Program-made: the position numbers and the translations under genes
The notes under the pieces: model-generated
Told to the model about the DNA's origin: nothing
Seen by the model: only the letters and a program-made list of their open reading frames with translations
Database searches by the model: none
From: Meconema thalassinum
Taxonomy: Eukaryota; Arthropoda; Insecta; Orthoptera; Tettigoniidae
Assembly: GCA_946902985.2 (NCBI GenBank)
Contig: OX336393.1
Coordinates: 129,236,533-129,300,532 of the forward strand
DNA: 64,000 nt
Direction: 5' to 3'
In this document: positions 34,733 through 46,889 of the stretch, piece after piece
How positions within the stretch are numbered: the first letter of the stretch is position 1
Layout: each line of letters begins with the position of its first letter

Positions 34733-35704
34733 GAGCTGGGAGGATAAAGGGCGAATATTGTATGTAGTATAATTGCAGATTCACCATCTCCTCCCAGCTG
34801 AAAGGGCGAATATTGTATGTAATATAACTGCAGATTCGCCCTGTCTCCTCCCAGCTGAAAGGGTGAATATTGTATACAATCGTATTGCAGATTCGCCCTG
34901 TCTCCTCTCAGCTGAAAGGGCGAATATTGTATACAATCGTATTGCTGATTCGCCCTGTCTCCTCCCAGCTGAAAGGGCGAATATTGTATACAATCGTATT
35001 GCCGATTCGCCCTGTCTCCTCTCAGCTGAAAGGGCGAATATTGTATACAATCGTATTGCTGATTCACCCTGTCTCCTCCCAGCTGAAAGGGCGAATATTA
35101 TATACAATCGTATTGCTGATTCGCCCTGTCTCCTCTCAGCTGAAAGGGAGAATATTGTATGTAATCGTATTGCTGATTCGCCCTGTCTCCTTCCGGCTGA
35201 AAGGGCGAATATTGTATGTAATCGTATTGCAGAATCTCCCTGTCTCCTCCCAGCTGAAAGGGTGAATATTGTATACAATCGTATTGCTGATTCTCTGTCT
35301 CCTCCCAGCTGAAAGGGTGAATATTGTATGTAATCGTATTGCTGATTCTCTGTCTCCTCCCAGCTGAAAGGGTGAACATTGGATACGATCGTATTGCTGA
35401 TTCGCCCTGTCTCCTCCCAGCTAAAAGGGTGAACATTGGATACACTCTTATTGCTGATTCGCCCTGTCTCCTCCCAGCTGAAGGGGCGACTATTGTATGT
35501 AATCTAGTTGCTGATTCGCCCTGTCTCCTCCCAGCTGAAAGGGCGACTATTGTATGTAATCGTATTGCTGATTCGCCCTGTCTCCTCCCAGCTGAAGGGG
35601 CGACTATTGTATGTAATCTTATTGCTGATTCTCCCTTTCACCTCCCAGCTGAAAGGGCGACTATTGTATGTAATCTTATTGCAGATTCACCCTTTCTCCT
35701 CCCT
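34733..35704. repeat. 57-bp minisatellite array 2 (about 17 units)
   Basis: It has the same unit as array 1 but a distinct dominant variant (GAATATTGTATACAATCGTATTGC), so the two arrays have homogenised separately. Frames on both strands are period artefacts. Confidence 0.92.
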
Positions 35705-35714
35705 TTGTACTTAA

Positions 35715-35870
35715 CTGAAAGTTATGGCCGCCTCCCACCCAACTATAATTACAAACACACTTGCTAATACAACCGTCATAATAACAAAGCAAATTACACG
35801 CGCACACTCACCTAAGTACACGGGGCTACATGACCACGATGTCACAAAACCACTAAATGAATTAGAGTTC
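35715..35870 (+). repeat. SINE tail fragment (type A)
   Basis: It carries the shared SINE tail: AATTACAAACACAC, then CCTAAGTACACGGGGCTACA and ACCACGATGTCACAAA, matching 59030-59140. The tRNA head is absent. Confidence 0.65.
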
Positions 35871-36420
35871 CCTATTAAACGTTTTCTTAATAACCGCGTT
35901 TTTCAATGAAACGTTCCCTGGAAACCATTTTATGATTCTTAAGATAAATCGATTTTTATACCAGTTTTCGTTTAAATTTGTCTCATCATCTGGGCCAATG
36001 ACCATGTAGTCAGGTCTGTTTATAATCATCATCATCTGGGCCAATGACCATGTAGTCAGGTCTGCTTATCATCTTCTGTACAACAATTATCTTCACCATC
36101 ATCTATTTGACTGTGGTGTGTGAGTGTGTCTGGTGGCAGTTGCATGTTTATTAGATATAGTTCATTGTTTCATTAGACTGTGATGTGTGAGGGTGCATGT
36201 GAATGTGCCTGGTGACGGACTGTTTTAGCGGTAGTACTTGTTGTTGGTGGAACTTAAGTAATTTTTCGTAAGTAGAATTTTGATATTTAATTGTTAGTAG
36301 AAGGTTAGTATTTTTGTTAGTAGAATTGCTGAAATTATTGAAAGGGAGTAGCAGCCTTTCAGAATAAATCAGTTCTTTACATGTCTTATAGACGGTTAAG
36401 ATATTGATAATATAAGCCAA
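35871..36420. other. No gene seen; short tandem duplication
   Basis: A block of about 45 bp (GGGCCAATGACCATGTAGTC core) occurs twice in a row at about 35988-36068. The rest is unrecognised. Confidence 0.5.
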
Positions 36421-39400
36421 CTAATGGCTACACTGCTTTCTGCTGCACGGCTGAAAGCAACGGGAAACTTCAGCCGTAATGCTTTTCCTGAGGATATGCA
36501 CCTCTCTATCCATAATTAAAGGGGATGATGGCCTCCTCCCTTGTAAAATTTCAATCCGGAGGTAAACTAGTTCCCCGTTCGGATCTCCGGGTGGGGACTA
36601 CTCGAGAGGGGGTTAACATCACAGAAGTGACAAAGAGGAAATCTGACATTCTACGGATCGGAGCGTGGAATGTTAGAAGTCTGCTAGGAGATGGAAGGTT
36701 AGAAAACCTAGAAAGGGAAATGGATAGGTGGAGGTTGGATTTGGTTGGGATTAGTGAAATGCGCTGGCAGGAAGTACAGGACTTTTGGCCAGGTGACTAT
36801 AGGGTCAATAGCACTAAATCAAACAATGGTCAAGCAGGGGTTGTCTCATATTGAGTACGAAACTTGGACAGCGGGTGGAATATTATGAGCAATATAGTGA
36901 ACGGAATATTGTAGCAAAAATCAATGCTAAACCTACGTGCACCACAGTGGTACAAGTCTATATGCCTACCAGTCAAGCTGATGATGAAGATGTTGAAATG
37001 GTCTACGAAGAAATAGATGAAATTCTGAGGTATATCAAGGGTGATGAAAATGTTATAGTAATGGGAGATTGGAATGCTGTGGTAGGAAAAGGCAGAGAAA
37101 GGAAGATAGTGGGAGATTACGGATTAGGTGAAAGGAATGATCGAGGAAGCAGGCTGATGGAATTCTGCACTGAGCATGAGTTGGTCATAGCTAACACCTT
37201 ATTCAATAACCACAATAGAAGAATATACACATGGTTGAGACCAGGAGATACGGGGCGTTACCAAATCGACTTCATTATGGTCAAGCAGAGGTTTCGAAAC
37301 CAGATTTTGGATTGCAAAACATATACTGGTGCTGACATAAACTCTGACCACAATCTGGTTGTTATGACATGCAGATTAAAGTTGAAGAAACTGAAGATAA
37401 GTCAAAAGCCAAAAAGTGGGCAATAGACAGACTGAAAGTGAAGGATGTAAACGAAAGATTCAAGAAGAGTATAAAGGAAGGACTAATGAAAAACCCTAAA
37501 CCAACTTCAATTGCAGATGAATGGGCACTTTTGAAGAATGAAATAACAAAATCAGCAGAAGAAAACATTGGTAGGAAAGAAAGAATAGGTAAAAAGCCGT
37601 GGATCACACAGGATATACTAGAATTGATGGATGAAAGGCGGGAACACAAGAATGTAAGAGATGAAAATGGGAAAGCAGAATACAGACGTCTGAGAAATGA
37701 GGTTAACAAGAAGTGCAAGGAAGCGAATGAAGAATGGTTGAAAGAGAAATGTGCAGGTATAGAAAATTGTCTGAAATTACGAAAAGTAGACACAGCTTAT
37801 CGAAGGATTAAGAATACTTTTGGGGAAAAGAACACTAAGTGCTGTAATATTAAGGACACAAATGGAAAGCCCCTAACAGATAGGGAAAAAAAAGGTTGAG
37901 AGATGGAAAGCTTACATAGAGTGTTTGTATACGGGAAGGGAGATAGAGAATCATGTAATGGAAAGGGAGGAGGAAATTGATGAGGATGCAAAAGGAGATT
38001 AAATATTGAGATCAGAATTTGACAGAGCATTAGAGGACTTAAGCAGGAACAAAGCACCAGGCATAGATGATATACCGATTGAGTTGCTACGCTGCATAGG
38101 AGATGAAGGTCTGATCAGGTTATTTCACTTGGTGTGTAGGATTTATGAGACAGGTGAGGTACCCCCTGATTTCAAGAAGAATGTTATTAACCCTATACCA
38201 AAGAAAGTGGGAGCAGACAGACGTGAAGATTACCGTACAATCAGCTTGATTACTCATGCTTCAAAAATCCTGACTAGAATAATTTACAAGAGGATGGAAA
38301 ACCAGATAGAAACGGAGTAGGGTGAAGACCAGTTTGGTTTCTGGAGAAATGTAGGAACAAGGGAAGCTGTACTAAGTCTTAGGCTGATTTTGGAAGGTAG
38401 AATAAGGAAAGATAAGAGAACGTTCATGGCATTTGTAGACTTAGAAAAGGCTTTTGATAACGTTGATTGGACTAAATTGTTTGACATTTTGAAATCTATT
38501 GGAATAAAGTACAGGGATAGGAGGGTTATATACAATCCATACAGAAACCAGACAGCAGTCATTCGAGCTCAATGACATGAGATTGAAGCTGGTATTCAGA
38601 AAGGTGTAAGGCAAGGCTTGCAACTTATCACCCATACTTTTCAATCTTTACATTGAACAAGCAATGAAGGAAATTGAAGAAAAATTTAAAGTGGGAGTGA
38701 AGATTCAAGGAGAAATAATTTCAACTCTGAGATTTGCTGATGACATCGTCATCTTGGCCGACACACCTGAGGATTTGAATGAGTTTTTGAATGGTATGGA
38801 CTCCGTCTTAAAGGAATACATGATGAAAATTAATAAATGTAAAACAAAAATACTGGAATGCAGCCGAAATAAATCAGAAACCTCTATGGACATCAAATTG
38901 GCAGGTGAAAAGCTGAAGGAAGTAGGAGACTTCTGTTACTTAGGAAGCAAAATAACCAGTGATGGACGAAGCAAAGAGGATATAATAAGTAGGTTGGATC
39001 AGGCAAGGAAAGCCTTTCTACAAAAAAGGAATCTGTTGACATCGAATATAGATTTAGGTATTAGGAAGTCATTTTTGAAAGCCTTTGTCTGGAGCGTGGC
39101 GCTCTATGGTAGTGAAACTTGGTCTATTGGTGCAGCAGAAAAGAGGAGAAATGAAGCATTTGAAATGTGGTGTTACAGGAGAATGATGATCAGATGGGTA
39201 GATAGGGTTACAAACGAAGAGGTATTAAGACGAGTGGGAGAGGAGAGATGTTTCTGGCGACTGCTAATGAAGAGAAGAGATAGGTTAGTAGGACACATAC
39301 TAAGACACCCAGGAATAGCAAGCTTAGTTATGGAAGGAAGGGTTGAGGACAAGAACTGTAGGGGTAGACCAAGGTTAGAATATGGTAAACAGATTGCTTC

Positions 39401-39510
39401 GGATGTAGGGTGTGGTAGCTATGTAGAGATGAAACGATTAGCTCAAGACAGGGAGGCATGGAGAGCTGCATCAAACCAGTCAAAAGACTGAACACTCAAA
39501 CAACAACAAG
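36421..39510 (+). mobile_element. Near full-length but broken APE-type LINE
   Basis: This is a non-LTR retrotransposon with an endonuclease of the kind often annotated craniofacial-development-protein-2-like, followed by a reverse transcriptase. It ends in CAAACAACAACAA, and the same tail (reversed) is present in a truncated copy at 49314. The short-repeat tail and endonuclease type fit an RTE-like clade, but I cannot fix the clade. The 5' limit is approximate. Confidence 0.85.
36525..39491 (+). pseudogene. LINE endonuclease/reverse transcriptase, frameshifted
   Basis: The coding sequence is spread over several frames: 36525-36854, 36851-37426, 37369-37899, 38006-38320, 38390-38575 and 38664-39491. 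At least four frameshifts and a stop near 38318 separate them. Endonuclease signs are GAWNVRSL, SEMRW, MGDWNAVVG and SDHNLVV. Reverse transcriptase signs are NKAPGIDDIP, FVDLEKAFDNVDW and FADD (about 38731-38742). The C-terminal part has a YGSETW region and ends GRPRLEYG and REAWRA. As it stands it cannot make a full enzyme. Confidence 0.88.
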
Positions 39511-39744
39511 AATCCTTTAATTTGATCCAAGTTTCCCGCCTTAATTTAATGAACTCACCGTTATGGTACTGACGGATGTAATTGTCGGTAAAATAAACAA
39601 CTTTACTTTCATCTGCTTTTAAACCTGAGCGGTATTTCTCATACCGAATGGCGGTATTAAATACTCCACAATACCAGTATACAGTACTAAGCATTTATTC
39701 CTCGCAATTGACTTGTGAACTGAAAAACCTTTGTAACACTTCCC

Positions 39745-40216
39745 TCCCCAAAGTCGCGGGTTCAAACCCGGCCGAAGTCGGCGGATATTTTAAGAGCGTT
39801 AAAAATCCCTTCGGAGGGCAAGTAAAGCCGACGGTCCCATGTCATAGATATATGGCATGATAAAGAACCTTCCACTAATTACAGTTGTGAGAAGCTAAAT
39901 TATAGATTATATCTGACTAATGCTCTTAGGTTCCAACGTTCATCTCCAGGAGCCGACTGGGGTGGTGTCTAGTAACAAAGTTCAGAATTAGTTCGTCGTT
40001 AACGGTGGCATTTGGTAGCTAAAGTTGAAACAACTTGAAAATCTAATGTCTGCAGTCCTTACTAGAATTAATAACAGATAACACACACTAATTCAGCCAT
40101 GACAATTAACATCGGTTATCATACAGATTCAACATACATCCAAAGTACACGTGGCTAAATGACAGCGTTGTCGCAGCCCCTAATCTGAGGAACCAACCAA
40201 CCAACTGCTTCCCACA
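39745..40216 (+). repeat. SINE type B with full tail, head truncated
   Basis: It begins within the head at the B-box GGGTTCAAACCCGG and continues through a conserved body (GGAGGGCAAGTAAAGCCGAC, TAGATATATGGCATG) to the tail ending GAGGAACCAACCAACCAAC. It provides an uninterrupted reference for the split copy at 51829. Confidence 0.78.
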
Positions 40217-41007
40217 GAATCATTCAAAATGTCAGTCGTCAGAAACATGTATTGCATTGAAATCTGATGATGATCGCTTGACGATCGAAACTGGTCATCC
40301 AAGTCATGTAATTTATTTCAGTATTAGGGAACCACCCATTTCAATTGGAGTGGGCGTACCCCATATTGGGAACCGCTGGTTTATATAGCCTAAACGTCTA
40401 TTTCTGCAAATCCGTGTTTAATGTTTTGGTGGCACATGGCAGGTTACCCCTGTCTTTTTCTGCAGCAGCAAGAAGAGCACAGTACCACCAGAATTCTGAA
40501 TAGGATCGGACAGCCTTACTACTTAATGGATTTTTATATGACTCACACTTTTCTAACACTGCCCCATATAATAAGCAGCGAGTCCAGTGACCGAGCAAGC
40601 ATTTGATGAATTGCTGTGTACGTACTTCGATAGACAAAGGAAAGCAGCAGAAGACGAAAACGAAGAAGAAAGCGGCGTGAAATTTGTGAACAGGATGGAA
40701 CACATTATGGTGCAAGTGAGTGCATGAAGCAACTAAGAGCCCCGCGGGGTCGCACCGCTATTAGAGTGGATATATTATTAATAATGTAGCATTAGGAAAC
40801 AATAAACACGCTCATTACAATACCTGTAATTCACTCATGTACCATATAAAAGACGTTGCCCGTGTTTTAGAGTGTTTTATGGTTGCAGCAGATTATATAC
40901 GAGAGCTGCGCATAGGCTAATACAATAACCACACATTAATCTTTAGTCACACATATACACAAGTTGTTACAAAGTCTCACGTCGAACTCATTCAATATTC
41001 AGTCAGC
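40217..41007. other. No gene seen; holds a dispersed GATCGCTTGACGATCG repeat
   Basis: The word GATGATCGCTTGACGATCG with AAACTGGTCATCCAAGT lies at about 40265-40310 and recurs at four other places in the window. The frame at 40398-40715 on the minus strand shows no recognisable family and is probably spurious. Confidence 0.5.
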
Positions 41008-41008
41008 G

Positions 41009-41047
<39 letters not shown>

Positions 41048-42180
41048 AATTGTTGTTTTAAGGGGCGTACATCTAGGTTATCGGCCCCTAATGATCTGGG
41101 TGATAGCAAAAATGTCAATAAAGCGGAAACCAGAACGAACATTAAATGAGAAGGAAAATTCGTACAAAAAGGAACTCAGATTGAAACAACTTACAAAATG
41201 GAGAGCGGTAATACGTACAAAAGGGAATTCAGAACGAAAATACTCACAAAAGGAATAGATTGAGAAATACGCACAAAATGTAGGTTAAGTTCAAAATACG
41301 TACAAAATGCAATGCACAGTCGAAATACCTACAAAAAGCAAGTGAAATTCAAAATAGTTACAAAATGCAAATGAGATTAAAAATACGTACAAAATGCAAT
41401 TGAGGTTCAAAATACTTACAAAATAGAATTGAAATTGAAAATACACAATGCAATTCAGATTGAAAGCTCCCATTTCCAATCCAAAATATTCACAAAGTGC
41501 AATTAAAATTGAAAATGCTTACAAAATGCCCGGTAGTTTCAAACTACTTATTTAGATAGACAATACTTACAAAATGCAATTTAGATTGAAAATACTTGCA
41601 AAAAGTGGTTTAGGTTGAAAATACGAAATACAATTGAAATTCAAAATACTCACAAAAGTCCCGGCCCGGATATTGAAAGACTTACTAAAAAGCAATTTAG
41701 ATTGTCAATCCTTACAAAATGTAATTGAGGTTGAAAACACTCGCAAAATGCAATTTAGATCGAAAAATCGTGCAAAATGCAACGTAGATTTAAAATGCCT
41801 ACAAAAAATGTTGATGAAAAAAATAAAAAATCGCTAGGGAATTTAGATACACGGCCGCCAATTACAAAAACAGTGCGGGAAACTTAAAGAGAAAACGACA
41901 TTTAATGAAAAGAAAACAAGAGGTATGTCGCCTCGAAGAAGGAGGGATCAGGAAAGATGAGATAAGGGCCAATTAAGGCGGGAAAGTGAAGGACTCCCTA
42001 GGCCTCGGATACCCTAATACCGTCGGGGTCGGAAAAGAACAAGAGTTGACCAAGGGAGGTCGACAGGAAAGAAGACGGAGAGGAGCCCGGCAAAAGTAAG
42101 GGGAAGCAATGCCGGACTCAGCTGGGGTTCCGTGGTCGCCAACCCACGTCCCACTAGATGTGAGCCCCTGGGGGAAGTCA
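41008..42180 (+). mobile_element. Dispersed element with TGA microsatellite and internal degenerate minisatellite
   Basis: It starts with (GAT)n followed by TTGTTTTAAGGGGC and TAGGTTATCGGCCCCTAA, also found at 59939-60000. It holds a degenerate array with a period of about 30 bp (41147-41815, core AAAATACTTACAAAATGCAA) and ends with a segment (41900-42175) whose close relative is at 47120-47395. No coding region is recognised. Confidence 0.6.
41147..41815. repeat. Degenerate minisatellite, period about 30 bp
   Basis: Roughly twenty loosely conserved units of AAAATACTTACAAAATGCAA followed by a variable TTNAGATTG-like part. Unit length varies by several bases. Confidence 0.75.
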
Positions 42181-42255
42181 GCGTTTGAATTAATTTGTAG
42201 TGTAGACAATTATCACATCCATTGCGTTATGATGTTGCTGATGATGATGATTTTT

Positions 42256-43640
42256 AGCCTACTTTCGATTTTTGCAAGAAATGAAAGTAGACATGAGATC
42301 TACACAGGCCCAAAACATTGTGTGTGTGTTTGTGTGTGAAACCGAATTGAACGAAAGTTGGTACAGAGATAGCACTCGCATAGGGCACGTATGTGTCGTG
42401 TTTTATATTGCCGCCATGTTTACCAAAACTTAATGGTGGCCACTCAAATGGTCGAAACTTAAATTTAAATACGACCAAACTAATCATCGGATCTTTACCA
42501 AATTTGGTAAAGACATGCCTTCATATGGGACGCATCTTGTGCCCAAACTACAACTACAAACTACATCAGCTGTACCATTTCAGGATGGCGGCCATGTGAA
42601 TTATGCAAACTTTATAATCCATAACATGCGACCCACCAGTTTCGATTATCGAACCGAGAATCGTTTAAACTGAAAAGACGTGGCCCGTTCGAAATTAAAA
42701 GTTTATATTGTAATATTATAGTGCAGAAGGCGCTTATGAAAGATCAGCCGTCTCGGTTACAAGACAAGATGGCAGCTGATCTCTCGTTGTGACATATATT
42801 TCATCAATTTGAGTATGTTGCATGCAAAATAGCCTACTGATATAAATAATATATACTTTGTATGAAATGGTTTATGGATATATACTCAAGTGAAAAAATC
42901 GTTTTGTCAAAGTACTGTAATTATTTTCTAAGACATTGTATGTAAATCAATTGATAACGTTTAACTTGGGAGGACATGTTTGGCTCTGTCGTTAGAGCTT
43001 TGGTCATTCACCCGGCCGACCGGGGCTCTAAATCTATTAGAATTGTATTTGTTTTGGCTTGATTTTTTATATTTATTGTTTATTGAGTACTGCGACGTTT
43101 TAAAAGTCAGCATTATATTGTCCGTTTTGCAATGAAAAATATATATTAAATTAAAACAACATTCTCCTCCAGATCTGCACGAGTGACATCTACTTGAAAC
43201 CAATTGAACTATGCGGGAGCTAACCACGGCCTACAAGATGCAAGCTGCGCTCTCTACCGGCCAGTTAGTGAGCCCATGCCTACGGTGTAATTGAAGAAAA
43301 AACTCTTGTTGCCGATAGAGCGCACTCGCCCCCAAGGATAGGCACGATTAAAAATTAGCTGTGCAGTAAGTTTATAAATGTGTTTCTCCCAGTGATACGT
43401 TTAGACCAAAGAAGTTTCAATTATTGTAAGTAAACATAGTCGGTGTTAACATACTGAATTCTTACGTTGTTTTGAGTGTTTGCTGATGAAATTGTAAAAT
43501 GCTGGGGTAAATTATAAACTATGGTTTGAACGTCACTGCTCAAATCCTGTGTGCCAATTTGCACTTCGAATAGGAAGAAATAGGAGTTGATAAGGACAAA
43601 GAGTTATAAATATACCCATACATTTAGGAGAATGTAGGCT
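42256..43640 (+). mobile_element. Terminal-inverted-repeat element, copy 4
   Basis: The left end is AGCCTACTTTC with the hairpin (CTACTTTC...GAAAGTAG) and a short TG tract. The right end reads GGAGAATGTAGGCT, with one change from the other copies. The internal segment 42480-42690 matches 25020-25230 of copy 1 reversed, so copies 1 and 4 form one subfamily without the long 293-bp array. No transposase is present. Confidence 0.75.
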
Positions 43641-43660
43641 TATTTCCTGAAAATCTTTTT

Positions 43661-44190
43661 TTTTTTCCTTCGTTTTGGTCGTGTATGAACCACGCTATTT
43701 CAAATGCTTTCTCCATCGATCCCTCACATTTGCCCAGTATTCCCGCATTCCTCTCCGGTAAGCTTCCTTCTTTTCTTCGGTCCACATCTTGCCAGTTTTC
43801 ATTTTGGGCCTTGGCTGAACATTTTTTATTTTCCCAGGTTTCTTCTTCAAAGGGTAACGTCCCAAGATGTCCCCATGTCATATCCCCAGTCCTTGTAGGT
43901 CCTTTTCCACCTCTGTAAACCAGATCCCTTTGGTTCTCTTTCCCACAAAGTAGGAACAGATTCAATTGGACAATTTTCCAGAGCTCATTCTTGTCAAGTA
44001 GCCTTAGAAAGAGATTCTCCTTTTGCGTATGGTGTCAGTTATCTTCTGCACGTGAAGATATAGTTTCATCGTTGTGTCGTCTTCGGTACTCTCCTTGTAA
44101 TTTGACCGGGCCCAATATCTTCCTCTCTTTGGCTTTCCGTTAATCTGCCAGGCCTTTCATATTCATCGGAAGTTATTCTGATGCATATAG
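43661..44190 (-). pseudogene. LINE C-terminal remnant
   Basis: Read on the minus strand with frameshifts and stops, it gives LINE C-terminal text such as WFTEVEKDLQ and GKMWTEEKKEAYRRGMREYW, resembling the RTE-type 3' end. An A-run tail lies at the low-coordinate end (T-run at about 43655-43667). The reverse transcriptase domain is missing. Confidence 0.6.
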
Positions 44191-44207
44191 CACCATAGTC
44201 GATTATT

Positions 44208-44680
44208 ATTATTATTATTATCTTCGTTTCGGTCATCTAGGGGCCACGAGCCAACTTCAATGCTTTGTCCTTTGCTGTTCCTTCTTCTTCCTCCAGTATT
44301 CCTTCATCATCTCTCTATGTTTCCTCTTCCTTTCCTCGGACCATTTCGAGCCTGTTTTCTTTCCCTTCCTCCCTTGGAATCCTTCGATTTTTAGCACTTT
44401 TTGACTAAAAATATCTCTCTGTGGTGTATATTCTCTGATATCGTTTCTTTCCAAATCCTTTTTGACTTCTTGTACCCAGGTTGTTGTTGACTTCTTGTTT
44501 CACAGGAATGTGAAGATCTGCTTGGTTAACCTACTGTCATCCATCCTGAACAAATGTCCACAAAATAGCAATCTCCTCTTCCATATTGTTTCTGATATGT
44601 TTTCTATTTTTCGATATTTTTCGTAATTACTCCTTAATTTCTAGAATTCTTCAGTTTTTACAGGACCGAGTATATTTTAC
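44208..44680 (-). pseudogene. Second LINE C-terminal remnant with AAT-repeat tail
   Basis: The minus strand gives TTTWVQEVKKDLERNDI and GSKWSEERKRKHREMMKEYW. It belongs to the same protein class as the neighbour but is a different copy. Its tail is (AAT)n on the minus strand at about 44200-44221. Only the 3' portion remains. Confidence 0.6.
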
Positions 44681-44713
<33 letters not shown>

Positions 44714-45410
44714 CATTGTTTTAACCCTTCATCCAGTGGGACCTGAATAATATCACCATCGAGCACAACTCATCAGTCAGATTAACCATTGAAATACTGT
44801 ACATGTTTATCTACATTATATTACCTAGAAACAGTACTAGAAATTAACATCTTATTTAACTATTGATATTTTTACTTTCATTCGGTCAACAAAACATAAT
44901 TCCAATTACTGGAATATGTGAAAAATAACTTTAAGTAAATTACATGTGATTTAGATTCATATTGTTGCGGTTGTTGAGGGTCTGTACTTACCGAACACTA
45001 ACATACATTATTTTACCGTTTCAAAACCTTCATTAGATTGATTTTTAGACAGTAAATGTGCATACTATCGATGTTGTTGTCTCCACTTTTCCAAATGTAA
45101 AAAACACTCGAAACGTTTCTTACGAGGCGCCGGCAAAATGATACGCGGTATACTGTTGGTTGTTCACCGGAAACTCAACCATATCATGTCGATTAGGTTA
45201 GCAGTTTGTCTTTTCTACCAGTACGAGCGCTAGTGTAAGTCAATGCAGAGTTTCACTTAAGACCTTATAACCACTACCGGTGTGAATTTTTTCAAAAAAT
45301 CACAAAATGCCTGAGGTTACTGAGCCAAGGAACACATTGAAAAAAGAATTATGTAAATAAGTTAATTTGGCTAGGATTTGAATTTCATCGAGAATGTTCT
45401 TACTATACGT
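44681..45410. other. ATT microsatellite and unrecognised sequence
   Basis: (ATT)n at about 44681-44713, then AT-rich text without a convincing frame or known repeat. Confidence 0.5.
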
Positions 45411-45986
45411 AGCCTATGCAAAGTTTAGAACTGTTGGCTTGCATACTCTGATGTATTGGTATTAGGTAAAAAAATAGAGAGAGCATTAGTTAACAGTTTG
45501 CAGCTCTGGTGGCTCTTAAGAATACGCACAGCCATATCTGCTATGGTACACATAGCACATACAAAACATTGGCTGAAATCCAATTCATAGTATAGAAGAT
45601 ACATGCATTTAACCATTGGACTTATCAGCTGGATTTGGATCATGTTGGCAACATTGTCATGCATGGGCTCCTGAAAATTAATCTGAAATGTAATTTTGTA
45701 TGTGCGTGCCAATTTTGGTACAGTTCGCATGCATAACTTTTGAGGTATCCAACATAGAGCAGAAATTGCAATTGCGATTTTTCAGCAGTTGATAGCACCG
45801 ACATCATTTTCAAATATTGCCTTGAAATATTCAGGTATAGATCTTTACTCATACCAAATTTGGTTTCCATAGCTCTATCTGTTTAGGAGTTGATAGACAG
45901 ACAGAAAGACAGACAGACACACATTTGCCATGATTGATCACATAAGTCTACTTTTTCTTCATTTTTACAAAATGCAAAAAGTAGGC
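45411..45986 (-). mobile_element. Possible relative of the terminal-hairpin family
   Basis: The right end has the same plan as the AGCCTACTTTC family: GATCACATAAGTCTAC, a hairpin around 45951-45986 and a preceding AGACAGACAG tract. The left edge AGCCTATGC is a weak match, so the limits and relationship are tentative. Confidence 0.4.
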
Positions 45987-46455
45987 AAAACAATAGAAGC
46001 AGATCTTTTTCACGAAAGGATTCCGGAATGTCCTACGGCGGTTCCTTCTTTCACAAAAAATACTCAAGGACTTTGTGTAAGTTGTTAAGCATTTGTATTG
46101 ACAGCAATTGGATGGCGGTCATTAAATAATTTCTACGCCATCCGGAACGCAAAGTAGAAAAACATTCTTTGTTTCTCTAATTATGAAACGAAGCCATCTG
46201 TTTCAGTCCAATCTGTGGCACTGGGCTACAGCTGGCATTTATTGTCTGCGTCTTGTAAAATGAAATGTATTGTAAGGAAAGTGTACAAAAACAATCTCAT
46301 TTGTGTCTTCTTCGTGACTGGATACTGCTCGCCCTAATCTTGTGTTTACTGACGGAGATTGTAATCAAGACCAGACATCTCTTGGGAATTCTTTAGCCTT
46401 GTTAAACCAGGTTTATTCTCGGCAATACACTCTCGTAGCTACGTATCAGGTATTC
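45987..46455. other. No gene or repeat recognised
   Basis: Mixed sequence with no frame over about 65 codons and no repeat shared with the rest of the window that I could find. Confidence 0.4.
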
Positions 46456-46460
46456 CAAAT

Positions 46461-46760
46461 CGTAGTGCAGTGGCTAGCATTCTTGGCTCTTACCACAGAG
46501 GTCTGGGTTCGATTCCCGGCTCCACCAATAAGTTAAATTCTAGTCTGAAGGCTGGATCGGGGTACATTAAGGATCTTAAGACAGAACTGAGGAGAGGAGG
46601 GTTCGATTCCCACCTCAGCCATCCTAGAAGTAGTTTTCTGTGGTTTCCCCACTTCTACTCAATGCAAATACCGGGATGGCTCCCAACTTCTAGTCCAGCC
46701 ACTCACTCTCTGGTTTCCGTGTTACCGGTTCAGTACCGAGAAATATACTGCAAAGGGCGT
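46461..46760 (+). repeat. tRNA-headed SINE (type A), copy 1
   Basis: The head reads CGTAGTGCAGTGGCTAGCAT with a B box GGGTTCGATTCCC near 46505. A second box-like GGGTTCGATTCCC is near 46600. Then follow TCAGCCATCCTAGAAG and GTGGTTTCCCC. Frames across it are not genes. Confidence 0.75.
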
Positions 46761-46889
46761 GGACTAAACAAAATATTTTACATATCTCTATTTTGTATAA
46801 AACTAAGTCCCCGATTCTTGGATGTTACGGGTAAACTCGAGAACGGCTGGATGGATTTTGATGCAGATTTCACCATTCTGTAAAGGATA

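Noticed and set aside
30871..35704. CRISPR-like array
   Set aside because: Units are contiguous variants of one sequence. There are no unique spacers between constant repeats, and the context is a eukaryotic genome.
31424..35767. Long overlapping open frames on both strands in the 57-bp arrays as genes
   Set aside because: The period is a multiple of three, which keeps several frames open at once. There is no domain, promoter or non-repeat sequence.
37362..38896. Minus-strand frames opposite the LINE
   Set aside because: They are antisense shadows of the endonuclease and reverse transcriptase, as shown by the plus-strand protein motifs.
46461..46620. Functional tRNA genes at SINE heads
   Set aside because: A and B boxes are recognisable, but the cloverleaf stems are not maintained and the sequence continues into SINE bodies.
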